From Chryseosolibacter indicum (GTDB lineage: Bacteria > Bacteroidota > Bacteroidia > Cytophagales > Cyclobacteriaceae): a DNA stretch of 64,000 nt. The DNA is taken from the NCBI RefSeq assembly GCF_018598585.1, contig NZ_JAHESD010000016.1, positions 1 through 64,000 on the forward strand. Reading direction: 5' to 3'. The notes under the pieces are model-generated. The model was given only the letters and a program-made list of their open reading frames with translations, was not told where the DNA came from and did not search any database. Both the position numbers and the translations under genes were made by a program. The first letter of the stretch is position 1; each line of letters starts with the position of its first letter. Shown piece by piece: positions 8,240-17,692 of the stretch.

Positions 8240-10285
8240 ATGAGTAAGCTGTTGTTCGTTAGCCTGGTCTTTTTCACTACTCTTTGTTACGGCCAGGAAT
8301 GCAGTGATGTTATCAATGCCATTAAGTCAAGAGAGGTTGAACAACTTCTCGAGCGGTTAAGTAAAAAAACACCGCAGGTCGGCGAGCGACTCTTTAATTC
8401 CTGCTTATCAGATGATGACCTGCCACTGTGCGAGCGCGTTACCATTACACGGATATACAGTAACCTGCAATTAATTCATAAGCTTCCTATTTCTTCAATC
8501 GAAAAAGCAAAGCAAGCCCTTGATCTTAATAAACTTTGTAAATCTGCCGAAGAGGAGGTTGAAATAAACTTGTTATTAGGCGAGATTTATAAATCACAAG
8601 GAGAACTTGAAACCTCACTGCAATATTATCTTACAGCTCGGTGGCTTTCAGAAAACTTGGAAACTTCGTACACTACTTTTCTCATTCATAACAATGCGGC
8701 ACTGCTTCAATTCCAGGCTGGTAACTATACAGAGGCTATCGGATTACTGAGAACAGCACATCACATCTTTGAAATGCATCCGCAACTATTTGATACCAAA
8801 AAGAAGAAGTTTACCGTGATGGACAGCTATAACACACTTGCACTTAGTTATAGAAATATTTCTGAATACGATTTTTCAATTAAATACTTTAAGAAAGCCC
8901 ATGCAATAGCTGTCGCGATTGGAGATGAATTTTGGCAAGCACTGACACACGGAAATATAGGAACTGTGTACTTTAAACAATCCCGGTATGATTCTGCCAA
9001 ATACTATATACAGATAGATGCAAAGATAAGCCGAAAACATAAGGAATGGGCAAGTCTTATTAATTCTTACGATATCCTTGGAACAATTGCTGAATACGAG
9101 AATGATAACGCAAAAGCTGAACGTTACTATGATAGCATAGGTAATTTGCTTCTCGCTTTTCCTACCACCAATTATCCCAGATATTATAGGAAATTGTCAG
9201 AAATAAATTATAGAAGGAAAGACTATAAAAGAGCCAATGACTACTTTAAAATATATCACAACCAAACAGACTCAATAGGTAAACTCGAAGCTTCTAAGAA
9301 TCTTTCTTTAATACAGCAGAAATATGATTTTGATAAGAAGCTGGCAGAGCTTGAGTTGATTAAGAAAGATAATCAGCTAAAAGAAAAAGAAATATCGGTT
9401 CAGCGTGGTCTTCTCTTTGGTACTATTTCAACCGTACTTCTGTTATTTGTTCTCATCTACCTTGTTGTTAGAAGATATAATCAGAAGAGAAGAATAGAAA
9501 AGCTCCTGCAGCAACAAATTGAAGAGAGAACAAGGGAACTTACAGAGCTTAACCTCGAACTCGATACTTTTCTTTACCGTGCTTCTCACGATTTTCGTGG
9601 ACCGCTATCAACAATAATGGGCCTTAATCACCTTGGCCTTATGACAATTAAAGACCCTGATGGACATGAGATCATTAAAAGGGTGGGAGAGGTAGCACGT
9701 ATCATGGACAAGATGTTAGGTAAGATTGCATCAATACACATCATTAATAGGGAGGTGGGCAGTATTTCAGAGATTCCTTTGTTTTTTCATTTTCAAGATA
9801 TCATTGAGAATTTAAATTTAAGCGATGAATTGAATTCTATTCAAAACGCTGTCGCACATGATCTGGTAATAAGAACGGATTACAGGCTTTTAAAGATAGC
9901 GTTAGAGAATATATTGGAAAACGCAGTTAAGTTCAGAAATTATGGTTCAGATCTTCATGTAAATATCACCGCAAGCTTAGTCGCTACTAATAAAGTGCTG
10001 ATACAAATATCAGATAATGGTAAGGGTATCGATGCCACATTCCTCCAAAATATATTTCAACCCTTTTACAAAGGGGAACATGCACAAGGAAATGGTTTGG
10101 GGCTGTTTCTCGTTAAGAAGTGTATTGAAAAAATAAAAGGAGACATTACAATTGAATCTAAAGTAAGAGTAGGTACCACAGTTAAAATTTGGGTTCCTCA
10201 TCTTCATTCTCCGGTGGAGAAAGCCCAGGCATTTCAAAAAGAATCGTATCTGCCGTTACTTAAACGAATTTATCAAAATAAATAA
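8240..10285 (+). CDS. TPR-containing sensor histidine kinase
   Basis: Membrane-bound histidine kinase with a periplasmic tetratricopeptide sensor. A signal peptide (to GQEC, about 21) is followed by TPR-like helices (about 60-370, e.g. SLQYYLTARWLSENLE, FSIKYFKKAHAIAVAIGDEF), a coiled segment, one membrane span (about 391-411), and a cytoplasmic kinase. The H-box is SHDFRGPLSTIMG (His about 449), the N-box ENILENAVKF, the G-boxes SDNGKGID and GNGLGLFL. I chose ATG 8240 over the TTG two codons earlier because it gives MSKLLFVSL. No response regulator lies next to it. The signal sensed is unknown; TPR domains usually bind protein or peptide partners. Confidence 0.92.
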   Translation: MSKLLFVSLVFFTTLCYGQECSDVINAIKSREVEQLLERLSKKTPQVGERLFNSCLSDDDLPLCERVTITRIYSNLQLIHKLPISSIEKAKQALDLNKLCKSAEEEVEINLLLGEIYKSQGELETSLQYYLTARWLSENLETSYTTFLIHNNAALLQFQAGNYTEAIGLLRTAHHIFEMHPQLFDTKKKKFTVMDSYNTLALSYRNISEYDFSIKYFKKAHAIAVAIGDEFWQALTHGNIGTVYFKQSRYDSAKYYIQIDAKISRKHKEWASLINSYDILGTIAEYENDNAKAERYYDSIGNLLLAFPTTNYPRYYRKLSEINYRRKDYKRANDYFKIYHNQTDSIGKLEASKNLSLIQQKYDFDKKLAELELIKKDNQLKEKEISVQRGLLFGTISTVLLLFVLIYLVVRRYNQKRRIEKLLQQQIEERTRELTELNLELDTFLYRASHDFRGPLSTIMGLNHLGLMTIKDPDGHEIIKRVGEVARIMDKMLGKIASIHIINREVGSISEIPLFFHFQDIIENLNLSDELNSIQNAVAHDLVIRTDYRLLKIALENILENAVKFRNYGSDLHVNITASLVATNKVLIQISDNGKGIDATFLQNIFQPFYKGEHAQGNGLGLFLVKKCIEKIKGDITIESKVRVGTTVKIWVPHLHSPVEKAQAFQKESYLPLLKRIYQNK

Positions 10286-10378
10286 CCAGTCCTCCTTTTT
10301 TGTTTACAAGCTCAAATCCAGTATTCTTACTGATCTTATTAGATTGACAAATTTTCTATATTCAGTTTTTGTTTACCT

Positions 10379-11704
10379 ATGAACGGATCCACTGCGGTTA
10401 CCGCAATCAATAATCCTAAGACAATCAGAGCCTGGTATATGTATGATTGGGCTAATTCAGTTTACTCCCTTGTTATTACTTCGGCTATTTTTCCTGTTTA
10501 CTATAAGGCAGTAGCAAAAACAAACGGATCTGATGATGTAAGTTTCTTTGGTATCATTATTAAGAACTCTTCTCTATACTCCTATGCCTTATCCTTTTCT
10601 TTCCTCATCGTAGCATTGATACTGCCATTATTATCAGGAATGGCCGACTACACCGGAAATAAAAAGGCATATATGAAAATGTTTATGTGGCTTGGCTCAC
10701 TTTCTTGTATGGGCCTTTATTTCTTTAACGATGTTTCCATGTTAGAATGGGGAATCCTTTGTTCCGTTCTTGCAAGTATAGGTTACTCCGGTAGCCTGGT
10801 GTTTTACGATGCTTTTCTACCAGAAATTGTTACGGAAGACAGATATGATACCACCAGTGCCAGAGGTTTTTCAATGGGATATTACGGCAGTATTGTCCTT
10901 ATGGTCGTATGTCTGATCCTTATTCTTAACCATGGATCCTTTGGTTTTGAGGACGAAGGAGCTGCTACCCGGTTTTCATTTCTGCTTGTTGGCACATGGT
11001 GGATTGGCTTTTCATTCATCCCCTTTAGCCTGCTACCCAATAATCCTTATAATCGAAGGCCAGCTGGAAGAGTGTTTACAAAAGGGTATGAAGAGATAAG
11101 AAAGGTCTGGATCAGTTTGCGTGAACAACAGGACTTAAAGCGATATCTCATTGCTTTCTTCTTCTATAACATGGGCGTACAAACTGTCATGTATTTGGCT
11201 GCCCTTTTTGGTACTGACGTACTCTTCCTTGAAAGCAGTAAGCTCATACAGACAGTATTGCTGATTCAGCTTGTAGGATCGATAGGTGCATGGCTTTTCG
11301 CAAGTGTATCAAAATCAAAAGGAAATATGTTTGCGCTTTATATAATGATTTCTATCTGGATTATCATTTGTGTGGCAGCGTATTTTGTTACTAATGAATA
11401 TCACTTCTATGCCCTAGCATTTGTTGTGGGAATGGTAATGGGAGGCATTCAGGCATTATCACGAGCCACTTATGCTAAGCTTATTCCGTCGAATACAATT
11501 GATCATGCTTCGTATTTCAGCTTTTACGATGTAACGTTTAACCTATCTATCGTGTTCGGAACATTTTCTTATGGTTTTATAGATCAGATTACCCACAGTA
11601 TGCGATACAGTGCCTTAGCACTTGGAGTTTACTTTATCGTAGGTGGGATTATACTATCAACAGTAAAAGCCAGACAAATCAGAGAAGCTAACAGTATAAG
11701 ATAA
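10379..11704 (+). CDS. UMF1-family MFS transporter
   Basis: Multi-span inner-membrane protein of the Atg22/UMF1 branch of the major facilitator superfamily (441 residues, about 12 hydrophobic segments). The N-terminus RAWYMYDWANSVYSLVITSAIFPVYY is the hallmark of this family, and the FSMGYYGSI and SRATYAKLIPS stretches are also typical. Eukaryotic Atg22 exports amino acids from the vacuole; the bacterial substrate is not established. It follows the kinase gene by 93 bases, with a TTGACA-like and a TTTTTG stretch just before the start that could be its own promoter. Confidence 0.88.
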   Translation: MNGSTAVTAINNPKTIRAWYMYDWANSVYSLVITSAIFPVYYKAVAKTNGSDDVSFFGIIIKNSSLYSYALSFSFLIVALILPLLSGMADYTGNKKAYMKMFMWLGSLSCMGLYFFNDVSMLEWGILCSVLASIGYSGSLVFYDAFLPEIVTEDRYDTTSARGFSMGYYGSIVLMVVCLILILNHGSFGFEDEGAATRFSFLLVGTWWIGFSFIPFSLLPNNPYNRRPAGRVFTKGYEEIRKVWISLREQQDLKRYLIAFFFYNMGVQTVMYLAALFGTDVLFLESSKLIQTVLLIQLVGSIGAWLFASVSKSKGNMFALYIMISIWIIICVAAYFVTNEYHFYALAFVVGMVMGGIQALSRATYAKLIPSNTIDHASYFSFYDVTFNLSIVFGTFSYGFIDQITHSMRYSALALGVYFIVGGIILSTVKARQIREANSIR

Positions 11705-11706
11705 CG

Positions 11707-11743
11707 AAAGCACTCAGGGAATAATTAATACCTGAGATGCTTT
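11707..11743. terminator. Hairpin between convergent genes
   Basis: AAAGCACTCAGG can pair with CCTGAGATGCTTT (one bulged A) across a 12-base loop. The right arm runs into the end of the amn reading frame, which stops at 11725-11727. It has no long T tail, so it is a modest candidate terminator. Confidence 0.35.
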
Positions 11744-12492
11744 ACAGTTAGTCCCTGATTGATAAGTTGTTTTAGAGAATCAATGCCAATTCTAAGATGC
11801 CGCTCAACATACGTCTGTGTTACAGTAAGGTCACTGGCTTCGGTTTTAACACCTTCTGGCACCATTGGCTGATCAGAAACAAGTAATAATGCACCTGTAG
11901 GAATTTTGTTGTGAAACGCTGTCGAGAATATCGTAGCAGTTTCCATGTCAATAGCTTGCGCGCGAATCTTTTTCAGATATTCTTTGAAGTCTTCATCCCA
12001 TTCCCAAACCCGACGATTCGTTGTGTAGACAGTGCCTGTCCAATAGTCCTGGTTATAATCACGAATAGTTGTAGAAATGGCTTTCTGAAGTGCAAAGGCT
12101 GGAAGTGCTGGTACTTCCGGAGGAAAGTAATCGTTAGAAGTTCCCTCGCCACGAATAGCAGCAATAGGAAGAATAAGATCGCCTAAATGATTTTTCTTTA
12201 GACCCCCGCATTTGCCAAGAAACAGTGCAGCCTTAGGGGCAATAGCACTGAGGCAATCCATAATTGTAGCTGCATTGGGGCTGCCCATACCAAAATTAAT
12301 GATGGTAATGCCTTCTGCCGTAGCACTTCGCATAGCTCTGTCTAATCCATTAACAGGAACGTTATGCCATTCAGCAAATGCCTTTACGTAGTTATCGAAG
12401 TTTGTTAATAAAATATATTGTCCAAAGTTCTTTAAAGGTTGGCCTGTGTATCGTGGGAGCCAATTTTCAACAATTTCCTGTTTCGTTTTCAT
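11725..12492 (-). CDS. amn: AMP nucleosidase (short form)
   Basis: Hydrolyses AMP to adenine and ribose 5-phosphate, in cytoplasmic purine turnover. The 255-residue protein is the compact Bacteroidota version, without the N-terminal regulatory domain of the Escherichia coli enzyme. Nucleoside phosphorylase-fold signatures include INFGMGSPNAATIMD, FLGKCGGLK, the ribose/base-site stretch QAIDMETATIF, and LLVSDQPMVPEGVK. It is convergent with the UMF1 transporter gene and divergent from the HsdR-N-like gene (23 bases between the starts). Confidence 0.9.
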   Translation of the reverse strand: MKTKQEIVENWLPRYTGQPLKNFGQYILLTNFDNYVKAFAEWHNVPVNGLDRAMRSATAEGITIINFGMGSPNAATIMDCLSAIAPKAALFLGKCGGLKKNHLGDLILPIAAIRGEGTSNDYFPPEVPALPAFALQKAISTTIRDYNQDYWTGTVYTTNRRVWEWDEDFKEYLKKIRAQAIDMETATIFSTAFHNKIPTGALLLVSDQPMVPEGVKTEASDLTVTQTYVERHLRIGIDSLKQLINQGLTVKHLRY

Positions 12493-12515
12493 AGTTTCGG
12501 TAATTTGTAACCGTA

Positions 12516-12962
12516 ATGTATAAGCTCAATCTTCCTCAATACGAGTATAATGTTAAAAAAGCTGATGGCAAAGTATGGATTTTTGATGTGATCAGAAAAA
12601 AATACATTGTTCTTACCCCGGAGGAGTGGGTTAGGCAACACTTTGTTCATTATCTTATTCAACACCTCCACTACCCAAAATCTTTGATAAAGGTAGAAGG
12701 TGGCCTCAGTTATAATCAGCTTAAGAAGCGCTCAGATATCGTTGTCTTTGATCGTGAAGGGCAACCATGGATGGTTGTAGAATGTAAATCACCGGAAATC
12801 AAAATCACGGCAGCTAGTTCACATCAGGCATCTGTCTATAATGCTTCCTTAAAAGCAAAGTACATAACAGTCAGCAATGGATTGGTCCACTTCTGTTCCC
12901 TTGTAGACTGGCAACAAGGTAAAACCGAGTTACTAACTACCATACCTTCTTATGGTAGTTAG
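12516..12962 (+). CDS. HsdR N-terminal-like nuclease-domain protein
   Basis: Stand-alone 148-residue protein resembling the N-terminal domain of type I restriction R subunits (HSDR_N_2 type). The PD-(D/E)XK core is visible as RSDIVVFDREGQPWMVVECKSP: Asp in SDIVV, and Glu-Cys-Lys as the ExK motif. No helicase domain follows and no HsdM/HsdS gene is nearby, so it is not a restriction system here. Such solitary domains are widespread in Bacteroidota and their role is not known. It is transcribed away from amn and ends in a hairpin shared with the convergent ald gene. Confidence 0.82.
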   Translation: MYKLNLPQYEYNVKKADGKVWIFDVIRKKYIVLTPEEWVRQHFVHYLIQHLHYPKSLIKVEGGLSYNQLKKRSDIVVFDREGQPWMVVECKSPEIKITAASSHQASVYNASLKAKYITVSNGLVHFCSLVDWQQGKTELLTTIPSYGS

Positions 12963-12965
12963 TAA
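12930..12965. terminator. Long perfect hairpin between convergent genes
   Basis: A perfect 15-bp stem (12930-12944 with 12951-12965) and 6-base loop. It contains the last codons and stop of the HsdR-N-like gene and lies 12 bases from the ald stop. The T tail is short (TTTAAG), so termination strength is uncertain, but position and stability suggest a shared terminator. Confidence 0.6.
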
Positions 12966-12976
12966 TTTAAGTAAGA

Positions 12977-14089
12977 TTATAAATACTTTTTAACGTCTGT
13001 ATATGGAAGATTAAAAGCATCTGCTACTGCTTTATAAACAATATCTCCATTAACAACATTCAAACCATTTCTTAGTTCAGCACTTTCACTACATGCTTTT
13101 TTCCATCCCTTATTAGCTAGTCGTACAGCATAAGGTAGGGTTGCGTTAGTAAGGGCTAACGTAGAAGTGTAAGGAACGGCTCCTGGCATGTTAGCAACGC
13201 AATAATGAACTACATCATCAATAATAAATGTAGGATCTTCATGTGTAGTAGGTTTGCATGTTTCAATACATCCTCCCTGGTCAACAGCAACATCAACCAG
13301 CACCGTTCCTGGTCTCATTGTTTTAAGCATGTCGCGCGTAATTAACTTAGGTGCTTTCGCTCCAGGAATTAGAACACCGCCAATAATCAAATCATGATCT
13401 TTAACAAGCTCACGCACATTATAATCATTGGAGATCATGGTGTGCACGTTCTTTGGCATCACATCATCCAAATACCGCAACCTGTCAAGGTTAATATCCA
13501 TTATGGTTACATCTGCTCCCATACCGGCGGCAATTTTTGCAGCGTTGGTTCCAACTACTCCACCACCAAGAACAAGTACTTTTGCGGGCTTAACTCCAGG
13601 AACACCTCCAAGGAGAATACCTCTTCCTTTTAAAGGCTTCTCAAGATATTTTGCTCCTTCCTGTATTGACATTCTTCCTGCTACCTCAGACATAGGAATA
13701 AGCAATGGCAAACTTCTGTCACTTCTTTCTACGGTTTCATAAGCAAGGCAAGTAGCACCGCTTTCAACCATAGCGTTCGTTAAAGGTTCATAAGAAGCAA
13801 AATGGAAATAAGTGAAGATAAGTTGATCTTTTCTGATTAGTTTATATTCTTGCTCAATTGGCTCTTTTACCTTAATGATCATTTCTGCTTTCGCAAAAAC
13901 TTCTGCTGCATTATTAATGATTTGTGCTCCGGCAAGCGTATACTGTTCATCGGAAAAACCACTGCCTGCACCTGCCATTGATTGAACAAAAACTGTATGT
14001 CCGTTTTTCACGAGCTCTTGCGTACCTGCAGGTGTAAGTGCTACGCGGTTTTCATTATTCTTTATTTCTTTAGGAACACCAATGATCAT
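12977..14089 (-). CDS. ald: Alanine dehydrogenase
   Basis: NAD-dependent, reversible deamination of L-alanine to pyruvate and ammonia; cytoplasmic. 370 residues from this start, the normal size. Family blocks: MIIGVPKEIKNNENRVALTP (substrate arginine), the Lys-containing IIKVKEP, YFHFAS (catalytic His), the Rossmann loop VLGGGVVGTNAAKIA, and HYCVANMPGAVPYTST. A start at 14131 would add 14 residues, but the TATATTTG promoter element at 14113-14120 would start transcription after that codon, so 14089 is preferred. It is divergent from the E1 fusion gene. Confidence 0.93.
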   Translation of the reverse strand: MIIGVPKEIKNNENRVALTPAGTQELVKNGHTVFVQSMAGAGSGFSDEQYTLAGAQIINNAAEVFAKAEMIIKVKEPIEQEYKLIRKDQLIFTYFHFASYEPLTNAMVESGATCLAYETVERSDRSLPLLIPMSEVAGRMSIQEGAKYLEKPLKGRGILLGGVPGVKPAKVLVLGGGVVGTNAAKIAAGMGADVTIMDINLDRLRYLDDVMPKNVHTMISNDYNVRELVKDHDLIIGGVLIPGAKAPKLITRDMLKTMRPGTVLVDVAVDQGGCIETCKPTTHEDPTFIIDDVVHYCVANMPGAVPYTSTLALTNATLPYAVRLANKGWKKACSESAELRNGLNVVNGDIVYKAVADAFNLPYTDVKKYL

Positions 14090-14112
14090 AATAACAAGCG
14101 TTTTAGTGGCCG

Positions 14113-14120
14113 CAAATATA
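14113..14120 (-). promoter_or_regulatory. -7 promoter element for ald
   Basis: On the minus strand this reads TATATTTG, a perfect TAnnTTTG. Transcription would begin near 14108, about 20 bases before the ald ATG, and this decides the start codon of ald. Confidence 0.5.
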
Positions 14121-14282
14121 GGATTTTGCATCTACGTTTGTTAGCGGCTTTTAAGAACTTATTATATTCAAAATAATAAAGTGTGTTTGTGTTTTACAGT
14201 TCAAAAAAATTCCGGAAGCCAGCGGTATGGTATATTAATATTTGGATGGTAAATTGGTTTTTGAAAGCAGACACGTAATGTC

Positions 14283-14290
14283 TATTTTTG
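14283..14290 (+). promoter_or_regulatory. Promoter for the E1 fusion gene
   Basis: TATTTTTG matches TAnnTTTG. A TTTG about 20 bases upstream (near 14258) fits the -33 box. The predicted transcript leader is about 30 bases. Confidence 0.55.
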
Positions 14291-14327
14291 AAGTGGTGTA
14301 AACGTTTTAAATCTTAAATAGCTCATA

Positions 14328-16733
14328 GTGATAAAAGAAGCCAAAACGAAGTTTTCTCAAGCGAAAGTTAAAGAAATACTTAACGATTACCGACTAGCTG
14401 TCGAAAGTCGTGAAGCAAGTCTTTTAGGTAGGAAAGAAGTATTTATGGGAAAAGCCAAGTTTGGCATTTTTGGTGACGGTAAGGAACTAGCTCAGATAGC
14501 CATGGCCAAAGTGTTTCGTCCGGGAGATTTTAGATCAGGTTATTACAGAGATCAAACTTTTATGTTTGCTATTGGCGAACTTACTGTTCAGCAATACTTC
14601 GCACAACTATATGCACATACCAATGTTGAAGCAGATCCTGCTTCAGCAGGTCGTCTTATGACAGGCCACTATGCAACGCGCATGCTTGATGAGAATGGAA
14701 AGTTTAAAAGACTTTCTGAGTTGAAGAATAGTAGTGCCGATATCTCGCCTACTGCAGGACAAATGCCTCGGCTTCTTGGATTAGCTTATGCTTCAAAATT
14801 ATTTCGTGAAAATCCTTCTCTTCATAGTTATAGCGATCTCTCTGTAAAGGGTAGTGAGGTTGCCTTCGGTACCATTGGTAATGCATCTACTTCAGAAGGC
14901 ATGTTCTTCGAAGCTTTAAATGCGGCAGGAGTTCTTCAGGTACCTATGCTCATGTCAGTTTGGGATGATGGCTATGGCATTTCAGTGCCGCAGGAATATC
15001 ACACTACCAAGTCAAGTATATCAAAAGCCTTGGCTGGCATGCAACGTACTGCTACAGAAAAGGGCATTGAAATAATTATCGCGAAGGGATGGGATTATCC
15101 TGAGCTGATAGATGCGTATCAACGTGCAGAAAAAATATGTCGCGAGGAACATGTGCCTGTACTTTTGCATGTTGTTGAAATGACACAGCCTCAAGGGCAT
15201 TCGACCTCTGGTTCTCATGAAAGGTATAAATCAAAAGAACGCCTTGAATGGGAAGCTGAATTTGATCCTATTCGTAAAATGAGAGAATGGATCGTTAATG
15301 AAGTGATGATTTTGCCAGAGGAAGTTGATAGCATAGAGAAGGAAGCAAAGCTTGCTGCAAAGCAGGCGAAAGATCGGGCGTGGAAGGCATTTACTGAAGA
15401 TATTAAGAAGGATCAGAACTATGTGATTAAGCTGCTTACACAGGCAGAAAAAGAATCTCAACACGGTGCCTCCATTGAAGAGGTACTCGTAGATCTTATA
15501 AAGGCAATTAATCCAACCCGTTTAGAAACTATGCGGGCTGCAAAAAGGGCCTTGCGTATACTTCGTGAAGAAAATCTTGATGCAAAAGCTAAACTTATTG
15601 AGTGGGTTAAGAATGCCGAATCAGATAATCATAATCGTTACAGCTCACATCTATATAGCGAAAGTGATGAGTCCGCATTAAAGGTAGAACGTATCGACCC
15701 GGTATATTCTGATGACTCTTCTATTGTTGATGGGAGAGAAGTATTACAACAATGTTTTGATGCTGCTTTATCAAGAGATCCACGGGTGCTTGCCTTTGGT
15801 GAGGATGTGGGAAAGATCGGAGACGTTAATCAAGGCTTTGCAGGATTGCAGCAGAAACATGGCGAATACAGGGTCACTGATACAAGTATCCGTGAATGTA
15901 CAATTGCAGGACAGGGCATAGGGCTCGCTCTGCGCGGCTTAAGACCTATTGCAGAAATTCAGTATTTGGATTACTTCATCTATGCACTGCAAACTTTATC
16001 TGATGACCTCGCTACGCTTCATTATCGTACTAAAGGAGGACAAAAGGCTCCCTTGATTATCAGAACACGCGGACATCGGTTAGAAGGTGTTTGGCATGCT
16101 GGTTCTCCAATTGGAATGATACTCCATAGTCTTCGGGGTATTTATCTCCTGGTGCCCCGTAATATGACTCAGGCTGCTGGGTTTTATAATACTATGCTTA
16201 AGTCTGATGATCCGGCCATTATTATAGAATGCTTGAATGGATACCGATTAAAAGAAAGACTTCCTGATAACATTGGTGAATTTACTGTTCCTCTTGGTGT
16301 TCCTGAAATATTGCGGGAGGGAACCGATGTTACGATAGTTACTTACGGCTCTATGTGTAGGGTTGTAATGGAAGCTGCTGAGGTACTGGAACAGGCTGGC
16401 ATCTTGGCGGAGGTAATTGATGTACAAACACTCTTGCCTTTTGATATTCATCATATTATTCTTGACTCTTTAAAGAAGACAAACCGTATTGTGTTTGCTG
16501 ATGAAGATGTGCCAGGAGGAGCAACGTCATACATGATGCAGCAGGTTTTGGAAAATCAAAATGGTTATCAGTATTTGGACTCAAAACCTGTTACTATAAC
16601 CGCAAAGGAACATCGCCCAGCCTATGCTTCCGATGGTGATTATTTCTCTAAACCAAACGTTGAAGAAGTATTTGAAAAGGTGTATGACCTTTTGAGAGAA
16701 GCTTATCCTGATAAATTTCCTTCAATATATTAA
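14328..16733 (+). CDS. 2-oxo acid dehydrogenase E1, alpha-beta fusion
   Basis: Thiamine-diphosphate-dependent E1 that decarboxylates branched-chain 2-oxo acids and reductively acylates the E2 lipoyl domain; cytoplasmic complex. The 801-residue chain joins an alpha half (about 1-370; ThDP site GNASTSEGMFFEALNAAG, phosphorylation-loop-like YHTTKSSI and SHERYKSKERLEWE) to a beta half (about 460-801; GEDVGKIGDVNQGFAGLQ, EIQYLDYF, HAGSPIG, ADEDVPGGA). Most bacteria encode these as two genes; the fused form is common in Bacteroidota. No E2 or E3 gene is adjacent. A GTG start at 14328 is used. Pyruvate or other oxo acids cannot be excluded as substrates. Confidence 0.9.
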   Translation: MIKEAKTKFSQAKVKEILNDYRLAVESREASLLGRKEVFMGKAKFGIFGDGKELAQIAMAKVFRPGDFRSGYYRDQTFMFAIGELTVQQYFAQLYAHTNVEADPASAGRLMTGHYATRMLDENGKFKRLSELKNSSADISPTAGQMPRLLGLAYASKLFRENPSLHSYSDLSVKGSEVAFGTIGNASTSEGMFFEALNAAGVLQVPMLMSVWDDGYGISVPQEYHTTKSSISKALAGMQRTATEKGIEIIIAKGWDYPELIDAYQRAEKICREEHVPVLLHVVEMTQPQGHSTSGSHERYKSKERLEWEAEFDPIRKMREWIVNEVMILPEEVDSIEKEAKLAAKQAKDRAWKAFTEDIKKDQNYVIKLLTQAEKESQHGASIEEVLVDLIKAINPTRLETMRAAKRALRILREENLDAKAKLIEWVKNAESDNHNRYSSHLYSESDESALKVERIDPVYSDDSSIVDGREVLQQCFDAALSRDPRVLAFGEDVGKIGDVNQGFAGLQQKHGEYRVTDTSIRECTIAGQGIGLALRGLRPIAEIQYLDYFIYALQTLSDDLATLHYRTKGGQKAPLIIRTRGHRLEGVWHAGSPIGMILHSLRGIYLLVPRNMTQAAGFYNTMLKSDDPAIIIECLNGYRLKERLPDNIGEFTVPLGVPEILREGTDVTIVTYGSMCRVVMEAAEVLEQAGILAEVIDVQTLLPFDIHHIILDSLKKTNRIVFADEDVPGGATSYMMQQVLENQNGYQYLDSKPVTITAKEHRPAYASDGDYFSKPNVEEVFEKVYDLLREAYPDKFPSIY

Positions 16734-16739
16734 GAAAAA

Positions 16740-16767
16740 ATAGAGGAATTCGATCCCATTCCTCTAT
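16740..16767 (-). terminator. Terminator between convergent genes
   Basis: A 10-bp perfect stem (16740-16749 with 16758-16767) and 8-base loop. On the minus strand it is followed by TTTTTT, making it a good terminator for the lipoprotein gene at 16804-17661. On the plus strand the tail is a weaker TCTATTTC. Confidence 0.7.
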
Positions 16768-16803
16768 CTATTTCTATTATTAGCCAATAGTAATTTATCT
16801 ATT

Positions 16804-17661
16804 CTAACAGCCCCGTCCTCGAATACTCTCGAGGGTAAACTCAGGTGTTTCTATAACATTACTTCGGTTCAAATCCCGGTCTTTAACTTGAATTCTCAGT
16901 TTAAGTACTCTTATACTAAACTTTACCTGAAACCCTTGAGAATACATGCCATAACGTAAAGTGCCTTCAAGCGCTGAGGTTTTATCAGATAGAACAGGAA
17001 AACGTCCGTCGAATGTTGTACAGTTCTCTTTCCACCAATCATATTCAACAAAACCCTGTGTATCGGCATTCGGGTTACCCGGATCTTTATAAAGGAAATC
17101 TACTTCAATATTGTAGTGATCCGGATTTCTTTCAAAATAGACCTCATCAGAGATTACATACACAGGTGGAAAGTTAGGATTACGCATAGTATCGACAACT
17201 CTGTAACTTTCATCTATTATACCTTTATGTTCCTCGCTTAAATAAAGTTGGCTTTGTGTGTAGTAAGTACAAGAGGAGGCTGGTAGATTTCCAAAACCTG
17301 GTTTTTCTCTTGTTCTAGAAGTTACGAGCTTTCCGGTTCCTGTTGGCTCAAGAAACGCGGGCAGATCCGTATATCGTTTTCTGGTACCTATTTTTACCAG
17401 CTGCCCGTTGGCTCCTTCCTGGAAATAAAATGCTTCATTAAAAGGGGCTTCGACACCTTCAGCTGTTTCAGCTAATCCTAAATTTCCATCACCATCCTTA
17501 AAATTAAGATAGATTATTAATGAATCAGTGTCTTGACCCGTATAAAACCCTATACATTCATATTCAATGCTCGGTATTACAGGATATTCGGGTGGGTCAA
17601 AACATGATCCAAACAGAATGGAGAAAAAAGATAATAAGATTAAGCTCTTAACTAGCTTCAT
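16804..17661 (-). CDS. Unrecognised lipoprotein
   Basis: A 285-residue protein with a clear lipoprotein signal (SILFGSC, cysteine at residue 20). After the signal, IIYLNFKDGDGNLGL is a short acidic loop of a type often seen in Cytophagales lipoproteins of unknown function and could bind calcium. The rest is beta-rich with no recognised domain. It is probably anchored in the outer membrane, facing the periplasm or surface. It diverges from the LuxE-like gene with only 31 bases between starts, so the promoters must overlap the opposite reading frame or its leader. Confidence 0.7.
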   Translation of the reverse strand: MKLVKSLILLSFFSILFGSCFDPPEYPVIPSIEYECIGFYTGQDTDSLIIYLNFKDGDGNLGLAETAEGVEAPFNEAFYFQEGANGQLVKIGTRKRYTDLPAFLEPTGTGKLVTSRTREKPGFGNLPASSCTYYTQSQLYLSEEHKGIIDESYRVVDTMRNPNFPPVYVISDEVYFERNPDHYNIEVDFLYKDPGNPNADTQGFVEYDWWKENCTTFDGRFPVLSDKTSALEGTLRYGMYSQGFQVKFSIRVLKLRIQVKDRDLNRSNVIETPEFTLESIRGRGC

Positions 17662-17692
17662 GTTGCTATTTTAACGTCAAATTAAGTAACGC

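Noticed and set aside
8077-8277. A 66-codon minus-strand reading frame upstream of the histidine kinase
   Set aside because: It overlaps the kinase start and the promoter region and shows no recognisable features.
12516-12962. A type I restriction-modification system
   Set aside because: Only the HsdR N-terminal-like domain is present; there is no helicase, methyltransferase or specificity subunit nearby.
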